This document shows, one piece after another, positions 57,970 through 64,000 of a stretch of DNA of 64,000 bases; positions within the stretch are counted from its first letter, which is position 1; every line of letters starts with the position of its first letter. The stretch comes from Buddleja alternifolia (lineage: Eukaryota; Streptophyta; Magnoliopsida; Lamiales; Scrophulariaceae). The stretch is from assembly GCA_019426215.1 (NCBI GenBank), contig CM033401.1, forward strand, positions 10,173,134-10,237,133. The letters run 5' to 3'. The notes under the pieces were generated by a model. That model worked only from the letters and a program-made list of their open reading frames with translations, searched no databases and was not told the DNA's origin. Made by a program: the position numbers and the translations under genes.

Positions 57970-60900
57970 AGGACTAAATATGGACGACAATAGAGCTCGC
58001 TCTAAGCTAGCAAGACTAAACCTCAGGAGAAAATTATATGTTAAGCGCAACAAAGCGGTTAATGATCATTTGTTTGCCAACACTTTGGCATGCATGGATA
58101 GGGAGTACCATCGTTGATCTGAATTACACAGCAATTCTTTGAATGTTGGCGAACAATCACCTATCTATAGGCCATTACTGTGTGGGAAGAGAAACACACG
58201 AAGAGCATCGCGTTCCACGAGGACAACTAATCGAACTCCCGTACAAAAAATGTAGAGGGTGTTGGTCGAACTACAATAAATGCCTTAAATCACCCCCCAT
58301 GATGTACAAGACGGTATGACAACTTTTAATGACATTAATAATAATATTTTGTAGAATGGATCTTTGAGAATGAAAAAATATAATTCTTTTACTTTTTTTA
58401 GTACATCAATCTCTTATGGGGATTTTATTAACTTTAATTAAAATATATAGTGCTTCTTTAATAAATATTTTTTTATGCCAAGACAAGAGCTTAGAAACGA
58501 TGAGGGTGGATATCCATCTGCAACGGCAATAGTCGCACCTGCTCCAATCAGAAATAGTAAAATAACTCTATTTCGTAGTTGTGTTTATTCATTTAAAAAT
58601 GCAATCAATACCCTTCTTATTTAAAATGTGAAAGTGTAATAATAACTTTCACTTATAATTGTTACACATTTCTTATTAGTTGTTCCTAAATAGTTAATTA
58701 CATGAATATAGTTCTTAAAATATATTTTGGATAAATATTTAATGGGAATTTTAATTTACAATTTAAAATCAAAATAATTAATATATTAGTTTAACGGTAA
58801 ATATTAAATGCATTTGCAAGAACTTGAGGGTGATATTGGTATCAATCAATCAACATTGACAATGATTTACCCTGCCCATGTTATTAATGGTAAGATGCCT
58901 ATTTTCCAAACATCTACAATGTTGTTGTCAATTTATATGTATTTGTGGTTTTGGTTAATCTAAGAATATTTCTAAATGCAAAATGATTTTACAACATACT
59001 CACGCTTAGGAAATGGACATGAGCATCAGACACTGTCAGCCCTCTATTCGGTTCCTATTATGCATAGTAATAAACGATCTAACTCTACAACAATATTTCA
59101 ATCATAATTTTAATCCTAATTTTCAAAAACTAATATATTTACCGGTTGTATAGAGTTTGACATGGAAGATCCGGCGAATGTACTGCATCCATTCCATGTT
59201 GAACTTTCGAGTGGCTTACATACTACACTACATGGTATGTTACCCCAAATAGTTATAATTTTTTTTAGTATCATATTGTACAACATATAAAATTTTGTGT
59301 GAACTTAGGTGTCAAATAAAACACTTTTGCAGAAATATCTCATCTTGCCCCTGTCAACTGCAATCCTTTTGTTGCACGAGCTTCATGCACGTCAATCCAT
59401 TAGTGGATTGTAATGTTCTACAACGTAAGTCTTTAGTATTTTATTTTAAATTAAAAAAGACAACAAAAGTTTACATATGTTTTTTAAATGTGTAGGAGAT
59501 CATACACATGATCATCTTGATTCGGATGATGAGTTTTTCATACCCAGTAGCATACCCATGGAAAAAGATAATGCATTTAATGTGAATCTCCCTTACACAC
59601 GTTTGGATCAAGGTACTTAGATGCTAATTTTTTTTTTAATTCCATATATTCCTATGTGTGTTTTGTTGGATGTTATTCAAAAATCTAATGTATCATTTTT
59701 CTGTACCACAGACTAGTTAAATAAATCTTTTGACTTTAAGAAACAATATATATTCATAGGTAATGTATAGTTTAGTTAATGACTAATATGATTATAACTC
59801 GAATAAGAAATTTTAGTAGGTTTTGACTTTAATAACCAATGTTTTCTTCTTTTAACATATACTTTGTATAATCTTAAATACATCCATAGTTAGTTCATAC
59901 TAAGGGAATGATATCCTCTATAATCTGTATTACAATATTACAGATACTTTATTGAATGAATAATACAATTGTAGTTAGAATACTACGTTATTTGAAGTTG
60001 AATAACCAATATATGTATTTATTAATCGATGTATATATATATTGTCATATGTATAGTTCATAAAATCTTAAATAGTTCATAAAATAGAAGATAATAATGA
60101 AAATTATATTTTCTACATTCACAATAATAGAGATTTTTTAGTTAATGACTAATATAATTATAACTCCAATTGTACATTAATTTTGGGTAGAACATACTAA
60201 TTAAATTAATATTTTGACTTAAGTATATATTTTTTTTCTTAAACATCTAGGTCGTATAATCTTAACTAGATTATACACTTCTTTGGATTTTTTTAGATTA
60301 GATAATTAACTTCTAAACGACACATTACGGATGTATCAATTATACCACGACCTACAATGAACTGCGCGTTTGCAAGATCAGTTTTAGGTGAAAGAAATGT
60401 TATTTGTCCATATTGTGATGCAATTATGTGGTTGGAAGAGAAAGTTGCACATTGCTCAAATATCAATCCTAAATTTGGGCTATGTTACCAAAGGGAAAAT
60501 TGACATTACCTTTGCTGCCACCTACTCCGCAGTATCTTGATCAGTTACTTAAAGATCGGGTATTCATGAAAAACATAAGATCATACAACTCTATGTTTTG
60601 ATTCACATCTATGGGAGGTAAAGTTGATATGTTTGTCCAGGACGGTAGAGGTCCCCCTTGCTTTTAAGATCCCTGGTGAAAATTACCATCGAATTGGGTC
60701 CTTAATTCCAACACCTGGACGAATGAACAATTTTGTAGAATTGTACATTTGTGATACGGAAGTTGAAGTACGCAATCGATTGAATATGTTTAGAAATGGT
60801 GAAAATAACTCAAGAGTACATTCTTCTATCATTCAAGATTTGAAAAATATGTTGGATAATGTCAATCCATATGCTCAAATATTTCATAGCGCAAGAGATG

Positions 60901-63366
60901 CATTGCAACACGATAGTGGAACAAACCTTCACATCCGTATTTTACATTCAAGGACGAATAGGCAATATGTTAGACCCACTTCTAATGAGATCGCGGCACT
61001 AATTGTTGGAGAAGAGACAAATGCAATAGCATGTCGTGACATCATAGTCTGCAAAAATGATGGATACTTGAAAGGAATTAGTGAAACACATCCATCTTAT
61101 ACACCACTTCAATATCCATTGCTTTTTCCATATGGTACTGATCGATGGAGAATAGGCGTTCCTTATAATTCTACTGTAGAACAATCAAGAGGGGAAAGAG
61201 TCTCCATAAAAGAATTTTGAGCTTTTCGATTCCAAAAGAGAGCATTAGAAGGAACGATATTATTGCAAGGTGGCCGTTTGTTCAACCAACTTGTTGTGGA
61301 TTGCTATGCACCAATCGAACAACAGAGATTGAATTACATAAAGGCACATCAATCTAAGATGTGTGCATATTTGTATCAAGGTTTAGAAGATGCAATTGTT
61401 ACTAGGGATACAGATGCAAGCGTAGTTGGAAGGAGGATCGTATTGCCATCTTCCTTTATAGGAGGTCCACGTAATATGATGCAACATTATCAGGATACTT
61501 TGATCATATGCAGGGCAATTGGAGATCCCGATTTTTCCATTACGTGTACTTGCAACCCAAACAGGCCAAAAATGTCTGCAGAGCTGCAAACGTTTCCTGG
61601 TCAACGCTCTGAAGATAGACCTAAAATCATGGCAAGAATTTTCAGAATAAAGCATAAGCAACTTTTGATGCAATTTAAGGCAAAAAATATTCTTTGGCAA
61701 TGTGCTAGCAAGCATATGAAATCATATTTATTCTTTTGTGCAATCTACTAGATGAATAATCGGTCTGATACTGCAATCATTCTTTGTCCACCACAGATAC
61801 TAATGTCATAGAGTTCCAAAAATGGGGACTTCCTTATTTACATTTAACTCTGACTCTAGCTGAAGAGGACATTGATAAAATCATATGTGCAGAAATTCCT
61901 GATAAGAATAAAGATCCTTTATCTTATGAAACGGTAGTTAGAAGTATGATTCATGGACCATGTGGGCCACATAACCCAAATGCTCCACGCATGGTTGATT
62001 GAAATGTTCTAAACATTATATTAAGCAATTTTATAATCAAACTACAGTTGATGAAAATGGGTTTGTGTCGTATAGGCGCAGAAATGATCCCCGATAATAC
62101 AGTTACTATAAGTGGGGTGCTGATCAATAATACATGGATCGTTCCATACAATCAGGACCTCATTGTGTTGTTTGATGCTCACATATATGTCAAGAAAGTT
62201 GGGTTGCCAAAACTTATGAAGTACCTGTACAAATACCTGTGTGAGGGCTTTTATATGGCTACAATTGTAATTGAAAACAATGTTGACAACCCCCAAATTG
62301 ATGAAGGACGAAGGTATAAGCATGTTGATGAAATCAAGCAATATTTGGATTGTCGTTATGTGTCAGCTATTGAAGCATGTTGGAGAATTTATGAATTTGA
62401 GTTGCAAAAACATTATCAAACTGTTGAACAGTTAGAATACCATTTTCCAAATCAACAATTCATTATTTTCAAAGAAGATGATCATTTACACAATGTTGTT
62501 TAGCATGAGGGTATTAAAGAAACGATATTGACCAAGAGATTTGAACCAAATCAAAAATATGTTGAGGCAAGATTATTGATTTATTCTGAGTTTCCTACTG
62601 CATGGGTATGGAAACGCGATAGGAAAGAATGGGTCAAATGAGTACAGGGCAAATGTATCGATAGAATGCCTTATGCACATGCAAATTCTGGAGAAAGATA
62701 CTACTTGCGAATGTTGCTTTATAATATGCGTGGAACTCAATGTTTTGAAGATTTAAGAACATATAATACCCTACATTTAAGCAAGCATGTCAGGCATGTA
62801 GTTTGTTAGATGATGATAACGAATGGCATGAAGCATCAAATTGGGCATCATCAATAAAACTTCAAAATATGTTTTCCACAATGCTTTTGTTTTCAGAGAT
62901 TACAGATCTTGTCAACTTATGGGAACAACATTAGAGAGCTATGGTGGATGATTTAGAATATCGAGTTCGAAGAGACTTCAGAGATAATAGTATGCATCTA
63001 AGTGGTGAAGATTTGAAGGAACGGGGACTTTAACAAATTGAACATATACTTAACAAAAATGGAAAGACACTTGAAGACTTTTCTCCTATGCTCTAAGCAT
63101 CTTTTAGATCATTTGGATGTATCACGAACAGGCTGATAAGAGAAGAGCTTGACTATGACACCGTTGCTGAAGAAGAATTATTTCAATCATATTTTCATGC
63201 TCTGAACAATGATCAACTGAGAGTATACAATGAAATTGTTCAGGCTTACGAGAGGGAATGTGGTGGGTGTTTTTTTTTTTTTTTTGAATGGTAGCGGTGG
63301 GACTGGAAAGACGCACTTGTGGAGAATGTTATTATGGAGTTTAGATTGCATAAAAAAATTATCTTA
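57970..63366 (+). pseudogene. Helitron RepHel (Rep nuclease-helicase), multi-exon, broken
   Basis: The plus strand holds a decayed autonomous-type Helitron gene. N-terminal exons begin at 57973 after a TTTTTGTAG acceptor (MDDNRARSKLARLNLRRKL) and include a short one at about 59496-59612 (HDHLDSDDEFFIPSS). A zinc-like CPYC block is at 60408. The Helitron-like N domain follows: FKIPGENYHRIGSLIPTPG, YVRPTSNEIAALIVGEE, then GRRIVLPSSFIGGPRNMMQH and YQDTLIICRAIGDPDFSITC (61430-61560). The HUH motif reads LPYLHLTL, with the first His changed to Tyr; the tyrosine pair is present as KYLYKYLCEG. A PIF1-type helicase follows with LNNDQLRVYNEIV and Walker A NGSGGTGKTHL at 63290. Stops near 60598, 61218, 61749 and 62000, plus frameshifts, disable it. 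Confidence 0.88.
63270..63285 (+). repeat. T16 run inside the Helitron helicase frame
   Basis: Sixteen T lie between GGTGGGTG and GAATGGTAG, where related proteins have just two Phe codons (GGxFFLNG). The expansion adds extra Phe codons just before the Walker A motif. Confidence 0.8.
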
Positions 63367-64000
63367 TGTCACGCCCCAATTTTTGGCCCTGAAAGGGCCT
63401 AAACTAAAAGCGTGAACCTTTCAATAACATAGTCCAATCCAAAATCTAACGCACTTCGATAATTTATCTAGTAGGGTCATGGCCCTAACGTCAACCAAAT
63501 GTATTAAGTAAACTTACTATTCATGGCTCAATCTGCAATACTCACCTCTAGGATGGCCCATGTCTACATTCATGATCCTCCAATCCAGTCTCATTTCTCA
63601 ACTCACTTCTAACTGGAAGGAAGAAAGTGAAATACGTAATCAAAAGCTTAGTGAGCGCCAGTGTTTGTGTGAAAGGTGCTTAAAATAGTTTTTTAGACCC
63701 AACACCATAAGTTCATGAGATGAAATCAATAATAGTTTTTATTTTTCAGAAAATCATTGAAATAGTTAAAATGACATTTGCGTTCATGATAGCAATTAAG
63801 CAATAGGTGATATTACACCAAAACTTTAGTATATGCATTCAATCAATAGGCAGTTACAGTAAACTTTACATTTCACATTTAAGCAGTAGGGGGCCATGTT
63901 AGCAGTAGCATCGCGTCCGATGACTTTGCTCTTAGCACTTTGGGTCCCGCTGCTTCTTCCTTGTCACCCCTGAACAATCGGCTTAAAGGCCATCACCTTA
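63367..64000. mobile_element. Gypsy-type LTR start, running off the window
   Basis: It begins TGTCACGCCCCAATTTTTGG, a typical start for gypsy LTRs, and interrupts the helicase frame of the Helitron. The 634 bp shown hold no coding domain. The other end, any internal domains and the target duplication lie outside. Confidence 0.65.

Noticed and set aside
61383..61715. 110-residue minus-strand frame
   Set aside because: Antisense shadow of the Helitron N domain.

Overview
The window is plant nuclear DNA from a eudicot, species not identifiable by eye. The evidence is intron-split plant gene pieces (a UGT78-type glycosyltransferase exon, a PR-1 gene), plant-type Ty1/copia and Ty3/gypsy elements, a plant Helitron, many MITEs and high A+T. 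It is a gene-poor, heavily nested transposon landscape. The only gene that looks complete and intact is a single-exon secreted PR-1/CAP protein (29862-30377, minus). Other cellular sequence is the first exon of a flavonoid 3-O-glucosyltransferase-like gene whose second exon is not in the window (1432-1906, minus), two well-formed minus-strand exons of an unrecognised gene (37935-38417) and a small nuclear-looking ORF with two SUMO-interaction-like motifs (16419-16805, minus).

Layout. 0-6 kb: short tandem repeats, the UGT exon, a MULE-type MITE with a 9-bp target duplication, CACTA-like and other MITEs, a 93-bp duplication and a C22 run. 6.4-27.1 kb: two copies of one gypsy LTR in the same orientation. 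The left has an adjacent polypurine tract and the right an adjacent primer-binding site, so they may bound one roughly 20-kb minus-strand element. Between them lie a gag pseudogene (24.6-25.9 kb), an array of hairpin repeats with compensatory stem changes, two tandem copies of a plant mobile domain pseudogene on the opposite strand, a broken Myb/SANT-like (Harbinger-type) gene, a second gypsy element with only gag-pro (7.8-14.3 kb) and, inside its LTR, a copia-type solo LTR. 27-34.4 kb: PR-1 and MITEs (CACTA-like, foldback, hAT with 8-bp duplication). 34.4-42 kb: a solo LTR, the unrecognised exons, Stowaway-, Mutator- and hAT-type MITEs. 42.1-54 kb: a three-level nest in which a host LTR holds a 10.8-kb copia element, whose own 3' LTR holds a solo LTR. 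54-57.8 kb: 178-bp and about 490-bp tandem repeats. 57.9-63.4 kb: a decayed Helitron RepHel gene, cut by a gypsy-type LTR that runs off the window at 64000.

Coding decay in the transposons is old. Many of the disabling changes read as C-to-T on one strand or the other (Arg to stop, Trp to stop, His to Tyr), as expected from deamination of methylated cytosine. Nothing here looks like an operon or a coordinated gene set; the window records repeated rounds of insertion, LTR recombination and decay around one likely functional defence gene. No tRNA, rRNA or CRISPR array was seen. All homology calls are from recognition of motifs, not from searches.
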